From assembly GCA_943324725.2 (NCBI GenBank), contig CALPMR020000126.1, forward strand, positions 1 to 8,307: a stretch of DNA of 8,307 nucleotides. Reading direction: 5' to 3'. The position numbers and the translations under genes are program-made. Every line of letters starts with the position of its first letter. Position 1 is the stretch's first letter. Source of the stretch: Bordetella parapertussis. GTDB lineage: Bacteria > Cyanobacteriota > Cyanobacteriia > PCC-6307 > Cyanobiaceae. Shown in pieces: positions 1 through 6,399 of the stretch. Under the pieces are notes generated by a model. The model saw only the letters and a program-made list of their open reading frames with translations. It was not told where the DNA came from and made no database searches.

Positions 1-1
1 C

Positions 2-463
2 GCCGTCGGCCGCATCGCCGAGGCCTTCGGCATGCGGGTGCTGAGCCATCGCCGCAGCCCCGATCCGGCGTCGGTGCACCTCGATCACCTGCTGCAGGAG
101 AGCGACGTGATCAGCCTGCACTGCCCGCTCACCGCCGAGACCCATGGCTTGATCGACGCTGAGCGGCTGCAGCGGATCAAACCTGGCGCCCTGCTGATCA
201 ACACCGGCCGCGGCGCCCTGATCAACGAGGCCGATCTGGCGGTGGCCCTGGCCAGCGGCCAGCTGGGTGGGGCCGGCCTCGATGTGCTCAGCCTGGAGCC
301 GCCCCGGGCCGACCATCCCCTGCTGAGCGCCCCCAATTGTCTGATCACGCCCCATGTGGCCTGGGCCACCCAGGCGGCCCGGCAGCGCCTGATTGCCGTC
401 AGCGCCCGCAACGTCGCGGCCCTGCTGGCCGGCCGGCCGATCCATGTGGTCAACCCGGCCTGA
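2..463 (+). CDS. D-isomer-specific 2-hydroxyacid dehydrogenase, C-terminal part (glycerate dehydrogenase/hydroxypyruvate reductase-like)
   Basis: The gene is cut by the left edge; the visible 153 codons read in frame from base 2 to a TGA at 461-463. The fragment opens inside the nucleotide-binding loop (AVGRIAEAFGMRV, the tail of a GxGxxGR-type Rossmann motif). The family's catalytic triad is present: Arg in NTGRGALIN (fragment residue 70), Glu in DVLSLEPP (residue 99) and His in ITPHVAWAT (residue 118). These enzymes reduce 2-oxoacids with NAD(P)H in the cytoplasm. The TPHVAWATQAARQRL block resembles glycerate dehydrogenase/hydroxypyruvate reductase more than the long SerA type, and the protein ends soon after it with no ACT domain. 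A photorespiratory role (hydroxypyruvate to glycerate) would fit a cyanobacterium but is inferred. It lies 100 bp upstream of leuC on the same strand. No link to leucine synthesis is evident. The exact substrate cannot be told from this fragment. Confidence 0.88.
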   Translation, partial: AVGRIAEAFGMRVLSHRRSPDPASVHLDHLLQESDVISLHCPLTAETHGLIDAERLQRIKPGALLINTGRGALINEADLAVALASGQLGGAGLDVLSLEPPRADHPLLSAPNCLITPHVAWATQAARQRLIAVSARNVAALLAGRPIHVVNPA

Positions 464-534
464 GTTGTGGCCTTGAGGGGGAAAGCCGATCCCCAGCCGT
501 CGCGGCGCCCCGGTGGCTCACTCCCACCCGGTTT

Positions 535-540
535 TAGGAT
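535..540 (+). promoter_or_regulatory. Candidate -10 element for leuC
   Basis: The hexamer TAGGAT (4 of 6 matches to TATAAT) sits in a short T-rich patch (GTTTTAGGAT) that stands out in the GC-rich gap between the dehydrogenase and leuC. It would place a start of transcription near 547 and leave a leader of only about 17 nt. No convincing -35 box is seen 16-18 bp upstream. The same hexamer occurs as the candidate -10 of psbI. This is a weak call from sequence appearance only. Confidence 0.25.
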
Positions 541-563
541 GATCCATCCCCTGCGAAGCCACG

Positions 564-2021
564 GTGAGCACCGGCACCCTCTACGACAAAGTCTGGGAGC
601 TGCACCGGGTTGCCGAGCTGCCCGGTGGTGCCACCCAGCTGTTCATCGGCCTGCACCTCATCCATGAGGTGACCAGTCCCCAGGCCTTTTCCGCCCTGCG
701 CGATCTGGGTCTTGGCGTGCGCCATCCCGAGCGCACTGTGGCGACGGTCGATCACATCGTGCCCACCACCTCCCAGGCCCGTCCCTTCGCCGATCCTCTG
801 GCGGAGGAGATGCTGGCCACCCTGGAGCGCAACTGCGCCGAGCACGGCATCACCCTGCATGGCCTCGGCAGCGGCCGCCAGGGCATCGTGCACGTGATCG
901 CGCCAGAACTCGGGCTCACCCAGCCCGGCATGACGGTGGCCTGCGGGGATTCCCACACCTCCACCCACGGGGCCTTCGGCGCCATCGCCTTCGGCATCGG
1001 CACCAGCCAGGTGCGCGATGTGCTCGCCAGCCAGAGCCTGGCGATGAACAAGCTCAAGGTGCGGCGCATCCGGGTGGAGGGCGCCCTGCAGAGCGGCGTC
1101 TCCGCCAAGGATCTGATCCTGCACATCATCCGGGTGCTCGGGGTCAAGGGGGGCGTGGGCTACGCCTATGAGTTCGCCGGTGACACGATCGAGGCGCTCT
1201 CGATGGAGGAGCGCATGACCCTCTGCAACATGGCGATCGAGGGCGGCGCGCGCTGCGGCTACGTCAACCCCGATGCCACCACCTTCGCCTATCTGCAGGG
1301 CCGCCCCCAGGCGCCGGTGGGTGAGGCCTGGGCCCGCGCCGTGGAGTGGTGGCGTTCCCTGGCCACTGGCCCGGAGGCCGTCTTCGACGACGAGGTGCTG
1401 TTCGAGGCCAGCGGGATCGCGCCCACCGTCACCTGGGGCATCACCCCGGGCCAGGGAATCGGCGTCGACGAGACCGTGCCGGTCGCCGAGCAGCTCCATC
1501 CCGACGAGCGACCGATTGCCGAGGAGGCCTATCGCTACATGGATCTGCAGCCGGGGGTGCCGATTGCCGGCGTGCCGGTGGATGTCTGCTTCATCGGCAG
1601 CTGCACCAACGGCCGCCTCAGCGATCTGCGGGCCGCCGCCGCCGTGGCCAAGGGCCGCCAGGTGGCTCCTGGCATCAAGGCGTTCGTGGTGCCGGGATCG
1701 GAGCAGGTGGCCGCCGAAGCCAAAGCCGAGGGCCTCGATGCGGTGTTCCGTGCCGCCGGCTTCGAATGGCGTGAACCGGGCTGCTCGATGTGCCTGGCCA
1801 TGAACCCCGACCGCCTCGAGGGCCGCCAGATCAGCGCCAGCTCCTCCAATCGCAACTTCAAGGGTCGCCAGGGCTCCGCCAGTGGCCGCACCCTGCTGAT
1901 GAGCCCGGCGATGGTGGCGGCCGCCGCCGTTGCCGGCCATGTCGTCGATGTCCGTGAGCTGCTGGCAGCGCCCGCCGCTGCTGGCGACGGTCGCCCGGCG
2001 GTCATGGGCGCCCCTGGTTGA
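564..2021 (+). CDS. leuC: 3-isopropylmalate dehydratase, large subunit
   Basis: LeuC is the catalytic iron-sulfur subunit of isopropylmalate isomerase, which converts 2-isopropylmalate to 3-isopropylmalate in cytoplasmic leucine synthesis, working with LeuD. The 485-residue product shows the aconitase-family landmarks: VDHIVPTT near the N-terminus, [20 protein letters not shown] mid-protein, and cluster ligands Cys347 (IGSCTNGR), Cys407 and Cys410 (CSMC), which match the ligand numbers usual for bacterial Leu[13 protein letters not shown] near residue 425 is the conserved substrate-site block. The start is GTG 564, because an in-frame TGA at 540-542 rules out anything longer and the protein from here begins as LeuC normally does (LYDKVWELH). 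No clear Shine-Dalgarno is visible. The last 18 or so residues are an Ala/Gly/Pro-rich tail, making it slightly longer than the usual roughly 468 residues. leuD follows after 64 bp, so the two are probably cotranscribed. Confidence 0.98.
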   Translation: MSTGTLYDKVWELHRVAELPGGATQLFIGLHLIHEVTSPQAFSALRDLGLGVRHPERTVATVDHIVPTTSQARPFADPLAEEMLATLERNCAEHGITLHGLGSGRQGIVHVIAPELGLTQPGMTVACGDSHTSTHGAFGAIAFGIGTSQVRDVLASQSLAMNKLKVRRIRVEGALQSGVSAKDLILHIIRVLGVKGGVGYAYEFAGDTIEALSMEERMTLCNMAIEGGARCGYVNPDATTFAYLQGRPQAPVGEAWARAVEWWRSLATGPEAVFDDEVLFEASGIAPTVTWGITPGQGIGVDETVPVAEQLHPDERPIAEEAYRYMDLQPGVPIAGVPVDVCFIGSCTNGRLSDLRAAAAVAKGRQVAPGIKAFVVPGSEQVAAEAKAEGLDAVFRAAGFEWREPGCSMCLAMNPDRLEGRQISASSSNRNFKGRQGSASGRTLLMSPAMVAAAAVAGHVVDVRELLAAPAAAGDGRPAVMGAPG

Positions 2022-2039
2022 TTCGTTGCTCACACGAGC

Positions 2040-2054
2040 CGGGGGCCAGCCCCG
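2040..2054 (+). other. Small hairpin in the leuC-leuD spacer
   Basis: CGGGG and CCCCG are paired around a 5-nt loop (GCCAG), 19 bp after the leuC stop and 32 bp before leuD. There is no T-tract, so it is unlikely to end transcription. It could tune leuD expression or protect the leuC 3' end, or be a chance product of high GC. The rest of the spacer is a pyrimidine-rich run just upstream of leuD with no Shine-Dalgarno. Confidence 0.25.
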
Positions 2055-2085
2055 CTCCGACGCGCCCTTTCCCCTCCCCAAGCCG

Positions 2086-2757
2086 ATGAGCTCCACCTCG
2101 AGCACCCCAGCCAGCCCCGCTCCGTTCCCCGTCGGCGCCATCCGCCTCTGCCGTGGTCAGGCAGTGGCCGTGGTCGGCGATGACATCGACACCGACCGGA
2201 TCATCCCGGCCCGCTTTCTCAAGTGCGTCAGCTTTGAAGGGCTGGCGATCGGTGCCTTCGCCGATGATCGCGCCGAGCTGGCCGGCGATCACCCCTTCGA
2301 TCACCCCGAGCATCAGAGCGCCACGATCCTGGTGGTCAATCGCAACTTCGGCTGTGGCTCCAGCCGTGAACACGCCCCCCAGGCGCTGATGCGCTGGGGG
2401 ATCCGGGCCCTGATCGGCGAGAGCTATTCGGAGATCTTCTTCGGCAATTGCCTGGCGATGGGCATCCCCTGCCTCACCGCCGACCATGACGATGTCCTGG
2501 CCCTGCAGCAGGCCATCGCCGCCGATCGCGCCTCCGAGCTGGTGCTCGATCTCGAGGCCCTTCAGGTGAGCCTGCTGGGCAGCCCGGCTGCTGCCGGGGA
2601 GCGCAGCTGGCCGTTCAGCCTGGCCCAGGGCCCCCATCGCATGTTGGTGAGTGGCCAGTGGGATGGCACCGGCCAGCTGGTGGCCCACGACGCCGAACTC
2701 AGGCGCACCGCCGCCAGGCTCCCCTATCTGAGCGGCTTTGGCAGCGCAGCCAGCTGA
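2086..2757 (+). CDS. leuD: 3-isopropylmalate dehydratase, small subunit
   Basis: LeuD is the swivel-domain subunit that joins LeuC to form isopropylmalate isomerase. The 223-residue product has the full set of family signatures: DDIDTDRIIPARFLK around residues 33-47, NRNFGCGSSREHAPQAL around residues 85-101, and SYSEIFFGNCLAMGIPC soon after. I chose ATG 2086 because it gives a protein of normal family length with a short variable N-terminus (MSSTSSTPASP). The frame is open further upstream to 1930, but that extension would overlap leuC's real coding sequence and reads as low-complexity out-of-frame translation. The upstream bases are pyrimidine-rich and carry no Shine-Dalgarno, so translation may depend on coupling or on ribosomal protein S1. 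It ends 34 bp from the stop of the convergent LptD-like gene. Confidence 0.97.
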   Translation: MSSTSSTPASPAPFPVGAIRLCRGQAVAVVGDDIDTDRIIPARFLKCVSFEGLAIGAFADDRAELAGDHPFDHPEHQSATILVVNRNFGCGSSREHAPQALMRWGIRALIGESYSEIFFGNCLAMGIPCLTADHDDVLALQQAIAADRASELVLDLEALQVSLLGSPAAAGERSWPFSLAQGPHRMLVSGQWDGTGQLVAHDAELRRTAARLPYLSGFGSAAS

Positions 2758-2793
2758 GAGCCAACGGACTTGGTGGCCAGGCTGCAGTGGCTC
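2758..2793. terminator. Inverted repeat in the convergent leuD/LptD-like gap
   Basis: GAGCCA (2758-2763) and TGGCTC (2788-2793) are perfect complements that bracket the 34-bp gap between the two converging stop codons. Inside lies a second stem, CTTGG (2769-2773) with CCAGG (2777-2781), with one G-T pair and a 3-nt loop. The position suits a shared two-way transcript end. There is no T-tract on either strand, so it does not look like a standard intrinsic terminator. The outer stem reuses bases of the minus-strand stop codon. Confidence 0.35.
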
Positions 2794-5700
2794 AGAACGG
2801 GCGGTTCAAGATCGCCTGGCTGGGGTTGTAGGTGTAGGGCACGAAGGGGCGTCCGGTGCCCTTGAAGTTGAAGTCGTTGAGCTTGATGCGCAGGCCGCCG
2901 AGGCCGTCGTAGGGGCTGTAGAAGAGGCCGATCTCATAGGAGCGCCGCTGCCAGCGCAGCTCGACGTAGGAGCCGGTGACATCGCCGTAGTTCGGTGAAT
3001 TGGGATCGACGTTCAGGCCGATGCCACCGCTGAACACCAGCGGGCCCACCAGTTGCTGGGTCAGGCCGATACCGAGGGTGTTGAGGTCCACCGCCCGATC
3101 GAAGCTCAGGGGGCTGATGCCCTGCTTGAGGGTGCCGCCGCCGGTGATCGTGAGCTGGGTGAAATCGAGGAAGGGCCGCACGAAATGGCCCAGGGTGAGG
3201 GTGGGGCCACCCGAGAGGCCGATCGTGTTCTGGTTGGTGCCATCGCCGTAGTAGGCCATCGTGCCGAGCACATTGGCGTTGAGGCTGAGGCCGGGGATCA
3301 CCGGTTGGGCCGTGTTCAGGAAAGCTTTGTCGGCCGTGAGTGGTGCCGGTTTGCCCGTCCAGAGGTTGTAGCTGAGGTTGAGGGAGCCGATCGCATTGGC
3401 CCGCCAGAGATCGCTGAGATTGGTGCTCTGGTAGGGGTTGCTCTGGTAGTTGCCGACACCGGCCCGCCAGTAGTAGCTGCTGCTCAGCCGGCCCCAGTTG
3501 GGCAGCACTCCGGTGTCGTCGAAGGACAGGCCATAGGCGGTGTAGATGTCCTGTTCGCCGAGGGTGCCGTTCCAGGTGCGATAGCGATAGGCACCGAACA
3601 GCCGGGCGGTGGCATCCCCCAGCAGGGGCACGCGGATGTTGCGCGAGAGATCTCCCCAGCTGCGGGTGCCATCGGGGATGTTCTCCGGGTTGAAGGTGGA
3701 CATCTCCAGCTGGGCGGTGCTGTTGAAGCCGAGCAGGGGCCCCGTCAGCTTGGCCTGAAGGCCGAACAGGTCGCTGCTGGTGGCCGGTTGATACACCCCA
3801 GCGGATTGCACCGGCTGGCCGGGCAAGGGGTAGACCTCGGTGCTGCCGTTGATGGCCCGCTGCATCAGGAACTGGGGTTCCAGCACCAGTCTGGTGGTGC
3901 CCTGCGAGCCGAAGGCGATCGGGATCTTGTAACCGGTGTAATAGCCATCGCGGTCCTCTTGGTCGTAGCTGAACACCAGGCGGCTGTCGACCTCCTCCTG
4001 CTTTTTGATCGTGGTGCTGCGGGTCACCGAGATCGGCAGGCGATCCTCCAGCCGCAGGCGATTGCGGGAGGCCTTGATCACCGTGTCGCCATTCGGCTGC
4101 AGGGTGGCCACCACGTTCTCCGAATCCAGCCACGACTGGGCGGGGGTGAACGGGTCATTGCTGAAGCCGACGCGATCACCGCTGAGGGTGGTGGGCGTGA
4201 TGCGCAGACGCCGGGCCTGGAAGCGCCAGCGGCTGATCGTGCCGCGCACCAGCTGCTTGTTGCTGGAAGTGGAGAGACTGTTGAGCTGGCTGGGCCGGAC
4301 ACCGCCGTAGTTGTTGGCGGCATCGGTGGAGATGGAGGCATTGGGGAAGCCCCGGCGCCGCTCAGCCACCAGGCTCTGTTCGAACTGCACGTCGGTGACG
4401 CGCTGATCGAGGGCGGCGATCGCCGCTCGACGTTCGCGCTCCTGTTGCCGGGCCGCGGCCCAGGCGCCCTGGCGACTGGCGGGCTGGCGGCTGGCGGTCG
4501 TGCCAGGGGCGGTTGCTGTTGCGGCTGGCGCGGCTGGACTGATGCCCGTCGGCTTGGCCTGGGCCAGGCGCCTGGGGCCCATCGTCACCACCTGAAGTTG
4601 TTCGGCCAGGGTTTCCGGCCGCTCCTGTCCGGGTTCCGGTGCGCCTGGGCACCCCTGGGCTGGCGGCAGCTCCAGGGGCTCCACCAGGGGTTTGGCCTGA
4701 CCGAGGCGGTAGCGCAGCCCCAGCATGTAGGCGTTGCTGCCTTCGCTGACACCGAAATAGACCCCATAGGCGCCGGAGCGGTGATGGATGCGACCGACGA
4801 CCGACAACTGGGGGCTGACCAGGGCCTCGACCTCGAAGGCCAGGTAGTTGAGGAGGACGGAGTAGCTCTGGCGAAAGGTCTTCTCGTAGTTGCTGGCCTG
4901 GCTCAGCAGGCTGACGCCCTCGACGAAATACAGGTTCAGCCAGGGCTGCAACCACAGGCGAGCACCGAGGCCTACGGTCCCCTCGGCGAAGGTCTGGGCG
5001 GGCGTATCGGCAAAGGCCACCGCCTGGTTGTAGGGCCCCCCGGGCTGCTGGGCGGCCCGGTGGCCGAGCAGGTTGGCGTCCAGCTCCAGGGCCAGAGGGC
5101 CGGCATCGATCAGGCGACGCTGCAAGCCCAGTCCGGTGAGGTATTCCGGCCGCATTCGGCCTTTGAAAATGAAGGTGTCGCCGAAGTTGGCCGCGAACAT
5201 CTGGCCCGCCCAGGTGGTCACCGCCCAGGGATAGGGATGCCACTGGGCTGGGCCCGGCAAGGCCGGCGGACAGGTGATCGGCTCCGCCGGCGTCAGCGGC
5301 AGCGAGGGCATCGAGGCCAGGTTGAAGTCGGTTTCGCTGCCGTCGAGATCGAGCACGCCGTAGACGTCCTCCAGCTCGCCCATGCCCTCCAGCAGGCTGT
5401 AGCGCAGCCGGCTGGCCTGCATGTATTGCATGCCCCGCTGCAGCCGGACGCTGCCGTAGGCATAGAGGGTGCGTGATTCGGTGTCGATCTCGATTCGATC
5501 GGCCAGCAACCGGGCGCCCGCCAGGCGAGCCGAGACATGGCCGCTGCTGACGAAGCGACGCATCTGGGCGTCATAGCCCTGGTGATCGGCCCTCAGCTCC
5601 AGATCCGCCGGCACACCCGGGGTCAGAACGCCCGGTGCCGGCGTGGTCGTTGGTTGGCTGTTGCTGCCGCTGGCTGCCGCGGTGCCGGGCCTGGTTGTAG

Positions 5701-6073
5701 CGGCAGCCGCCGCAGGGGCCGCAGCAGCGCCCACCCGGCTGGTCGGAGCTGCCGGCGCCAGCGGAGCGGCTGTCGGGGCGAAAGGATTGAGCTCGGCCGG
5801 CAGCCGCGTGGGGCTGGGAGGGCTGTCCTGGTCGCTGCCGACAGGGGCCTGAGCCAGGGCATGGGGAACCACCCCATCCAGCGGTGGCAGAGGCGGCGGC
5901 GGCGCGATCGCATGGGCGGGGACCGCCTGCGCCAGTTGATCGGATTCCTGGGCCCGGGCCGACTGGGGCCCCACCAGCAGCAGAGATCCGGCAAGAGCGA
6001 GTCCAGCAACGGTCTTGGCCCTGAGAACTGTCCGGGGGGGAGGCAGCACAGGAAACCGGAAATCGTGGGTCAC
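2792..6073 (-). CDS. LptD-like outer-membrane LPS assembly protein (DUF3769 family) with an extra internal domain
   Basis: Cyanobacterial DUF3769 proteins are regarded as LptD (OstA/Imp) counterparts, which insert lipopolysaccharide into the outer membrane. The 1093-residue product shows, in order: a signal peptide (hydrophobic core at residues 21-35, cleavage likely after SARA, residue 41); a Pro/Ala/Thr-rich linker (about 55-155); an OstA/LptA-like beta domain (about 157-245, with RADHQGYDAQMRRF and ADRIEIDTESRTLYAYGSVRL); an unexpected barrel-like segment (about 278-458); a low-complexity and charged helical linker (about 460-575); a second beta region (about 610-675, RITPTTLSGDRVGFSNDPF); and a C-terminal beta-barrel rich in alternating aromatic strands, ending in Phe as many outer-membrane barrels do. 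The start is GTG 6073; an AGGA sits 11 nt upstream, and no ATG lies in frame before residue 171. The only cysteines are 268 and 475. psbI lies 108 bp upstream on the same strand. LPS export is inferred from family knowledge. Confidence 0.88.
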   Translation of the reverse strand: MTHDFRFPVLPPPRTVLRAKTVAGLALAGSLLLVGPQSARAQESDQLAQAVPAHAIAPPPPLPPLDGVVPHALAQAPVGSDQDSPPSPTRLPAELNPFAPTAAPLAPAAPTSRVGAAAAPAAAAATTRPGTAAASGSNSQPTTTPAPGVLTPGVPADLELRADHQGYDAQMRRFVSSGHVSARLAGARLLADRIEIDTESRTLYAYGSVRLQRGMQYMQASRLRYSLLEGMGELEDVYGVLDLDGSETDFNLASMPSLPLTPAEPITCPPALPGPAQWHPYPWAVTTWAGQMFAANFGDTFIFKGRMRPEYLTGLGLQRRLIDAGPLALELDANLLGHRAAQQPGGPYNQAVAFADTPAQTFAEGTVGLGARLWLQPWLNLYFVEGVSLLSQASNYEKTFRQSYSVLLNYLAFEVEALVSPQLSVVGRIHHRSGAYGVYFGVSEGSNAYMLGLRYRLGQAKPLVEPLELPPAQGCPGAPEPGQERPETLAEQLQVVTMGPRRLAQAKPTGISPAAPAATATAPGTTASRQPASRQGAWAAARQQERERRAAIAALDQRVTDVQFEQSLVAERRRGFPNASISTDAANNYGGVRPSQLNSLSTSSNKQLVRGTISRWRFQARRLRITPTTLSGDRVGFSNDPFTPAQSWLDSENVVATLQPNGDTVIKASRNRLRLEDRLPISVTRSTTIKKQEEVDSRLVFSYDQEDRDGYYTGYKIPIAFGSQGTTRLVLEPQFLMQRAINGSTEVYPLPGQPVQSAGVYQPATSSDLFGLQAKLTGPLLGFNSTAQLEMSTFNPENIPDGTRSWGDLSRNIRVPLLGDATARLFGAYRYRTWNGTLGEQDIYTAYGLSFDDTGVLPNWGRLSSSYYWRAGVGNYQSNPYQSTNLSDLWRANAIGSLNLSYNLWTGKPAPLTADKAFLNTAQPVIPGLSLNANVLGTMAYYGDGTNQNTIGLSGGPTLTLGHFVRPFLDFTQLTITGGGTLKQGISPLSFDRAVDLNTLGIGLTQQLVGPLVFSGGIGLNVDPNSPNYGDVTGSYVELRWQRRSYEIGLFYSPYDGLGGLRIKLNDFNFKGTGRPFVPYTYNPSQAILNRPF
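4416..4423. repeat. HIP1 palindrome GCGATCGC (copy 1)
   Basis: This octamer is the highly iterated palindrome common in many cyanobacterial genomes. Here it is extended to GGCGATCGCC and lies inside the LptD-like coding sequence, in the helical linker region. Its job is unknown. It supports the cyanobacterial assignment, but at this GC content a single copy could arise by chance. Confidence 0.6.
4700..5242 (-). other. Protein segment resembling a PagL/lipid A deacylase-type small barrel, inside the LptD-like protein
   Basis: Codons for residues 278-458 encode what looks like an eight-strand barrel: WAVTTWAGQMFAANFGD, ALELDANLLGHRA, LQPWLNLYFVEGVSLL, LAFEVEALVSPQLSVVGRIHHRS and GSNAYMLGLRYRLG. 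This order of blocks, ending in an HHRS motif followed by an aliphatic/aromatic strand with LRYR, is what I recall from small bacterial outer-membrane proteins annotated as acyloxyacyl hydrolase or lipid A 3-O-deacylase-like. PagL uses a catalytic His-x-Ser plus a Glu 12 residues after the Ser; here His431, Ser433 and Glu444 give a spacing of 11. The placement between the OstA-like domain and the DUF3769 barrel looks like an insertion. The family assignment and any enzyme activity are inferences. Confidence 0.5.
5904..5911. repeat. HIP1 palindrome GCGATCGC (copy 2)
   Basis: A second exact copy of the cyanobacterial HIP1 octamer, in the part of the LptD-like gene that encodes the Pro/Ala-rich stretch after the signal peptide. 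Together with the copy at 4416 it gives two in 8.3 kb, a little above what base composition alone predicts. Confidence 0.6.
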
Positions 6074-6141
6074 ATCGCCGGCGATCCTGCCACGTGGGTG
6101 GACAGGGCCGCGGTCAGCTCAGACCGGTTGTTGTGATGGGT

Positions 6142-6164
6142 GCTGCCCGACTTCAGCCGGGAGC
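6142..6164 (-). other. Hairpin between psbI and the LptD-like gene
   Basis: Read on the minus strand, GCTCCCGGC and GTCGGGCAGC pair around a TGAA loop, giving nine pairs with one G-U and one bulged C. The G-U forms only in the minus-strand RNA; on the plus strand it would be an A-C mismatch. The hairpin starts about 18 nt after the psbI stop. There is no T-tract, so full termination is doubtful. It could stabilise a short psbI message or cut read-through into the LptD-like gene. Confidence 0.35.
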
Positions 6165-6181
6165 GGGCTGCGCAATTGATT

Positions 6182-6301
6182 TCAGTCTTCGAGATCCTTG
6201 CGGCTCGGGGGGCGGCTGGGATCGCTGGCCAGGAAGCCGAACACGAAGATCCCGATAAAGAAGAAAACGACCGAGTAGACCGAGATCTTGAGGGCGAGCA
6301 T
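6182..6301 (-). CDS. psbI: Photosystem II reaction-centre protein I
   Basis: PsbI is a single-span subunit of the photosystem II core in the thylakoid membrane, where it sits beside D1 and CP43 and helps assemble and stabilise the complex. The 39-residue product begins [15 protein letters not shown], continues through one hydrophobic helix (about residues 5-25, with the IFVFGFL block) and ends in the conserved polar tail [15 protein letters not shown]. Length, the MLxLKI start and the GFLxSDPxR motif all match PsbI of cyanobacteria and chloroplasts. The start is ATG at 6301-6299. The frame stays open 24 codons further upstream to 6373, but that stretch is Pro/Arg-rich and absent from the family. 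No strong Shine-Dalgarno precedes the start. The gene lies upstream of, and codirectional with, the LptD-like gene, and diverges from the alpha-mannosidase gene. Confidence 0.95.
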   Translation of the reverse strand: MLALKISVYSVVFFFIGIFVFGFLASDPSRPPSRKDLED

Positions 6302-6314
6302 GGCTGTCCGGCGG

Positions 6315-6332
6315 GTGACAGGGAGTGACAGG
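6315..6332. repeat. Direct repeat GTGACAGG x2, 10-bp period
   Basis: GTGACAGG occurs at 6315-6322 and again at 6325-6332. In the psbI leader it reads CCTGTCAC twice, ending 13 nt before the psbI start codon. A spacing of exactly one helical turn is what a side-by-side pair of protein contacts would need. It could equally act in the RNA, or be chance. Confidence 0.45.
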
Positions 6333-6341
6333 AGCCGGGAG

Positions 6342-6356
6342 GGGTCTGGTGGACCC
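6342..6356 (-). other. Hairpin in the psbI leader
   Basis: GGGTC and GACCC form a perfect 5-bp stem around a 5-nt loop. With the promoter proposed at 6372-6399, this would fall about 10-24 nt into the psbI leader RNA. It may protect the 5' end of a short, abundant message. It is small enough to be a chance feature of GC-rich DNA. Confidence 0.25.
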
Positions 6357-6371
6357 AGCGGCAGCCGCAAC

Positions 6372-6399
6372 ATCCTATGGGGCTTGAGTGGCCATCCAA
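6372..6399 (-). promoter_or_regulatory. Candidate psbI promoter
   Basis: Reading the minus strand, TTGGAT (6399-6394) and TAGGAT (6377-6372) are separated by 16 bp, a workable -35/-10 pair for the main cyanobacterial sigma factor. The -10 matches TATAAT at 4 of 6 positions, the -35 only 3 of 6. Transcription would start near 6365 and give a leader of about 64 nt. The site overlaps the first codons proposed for the divergent alpha-mannosidase gene, so the two may compete. Confidence 0.35.

Noticed and set aside
478..494. GGGGA/TCCCC hairpin after the dehydrogenase stop as a terminator
   Set aside because: It has only five pairs, a 7-nt loop and no T-tract, and is too weak to call in GC-rich DNA.
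1930..2085. A 52-codon N-terminal extension of leuD overlapping leuC
   Set aside because: LeuD is of normal length from ATG 2086, and the extension is simply the other frame of the leuC end and the spacer.
534..2141. A 535-codon open frame on the minus strand opposite leuC
   Set aside because: The plus-strand reading is an unmistakable LeuC with all cluster cysteines. The antisense product is Gly/Ala/His-rich and matches nothing I recognise.
2002..2688. A 228-codon minus-strand open frame opposite leuD
   Set aside because: Antisense shadow of leuD, whose signature motifs are intact on the plus strand.
3053..5476. An 807-codon open frame on the plus strand opposite the LptD-like gene
   Set aside because: It is the antisense shadow of a GC-rich gene. 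The product is Gly/Ala/Glu/Gln-rich with no signal peptide or domain, whereas the minus-strand reading has a signal peptide, recognisable domains and a barrel C-terminus.
5641..5780. Alanine-rich codon repeats in the LptD-like gene as a possible tandem repeat
   Set aside because: There is no fixed repeat unit. It is a low-complexity Pro/Ala/Thr linker of the kind common after signal peptides in this family.
6070..6399. A 109-codon minus-strand open frame overlapping psbI in another frame and ending next to the LptD-like start
   Set aside because: Its ATG-TGA end touching the GTG start of the LptD-like gene looked like translational coupling. However, the product is Ser/Arg/Pro-rich with no motif, and psbI in the other frame is clearly the real gene.
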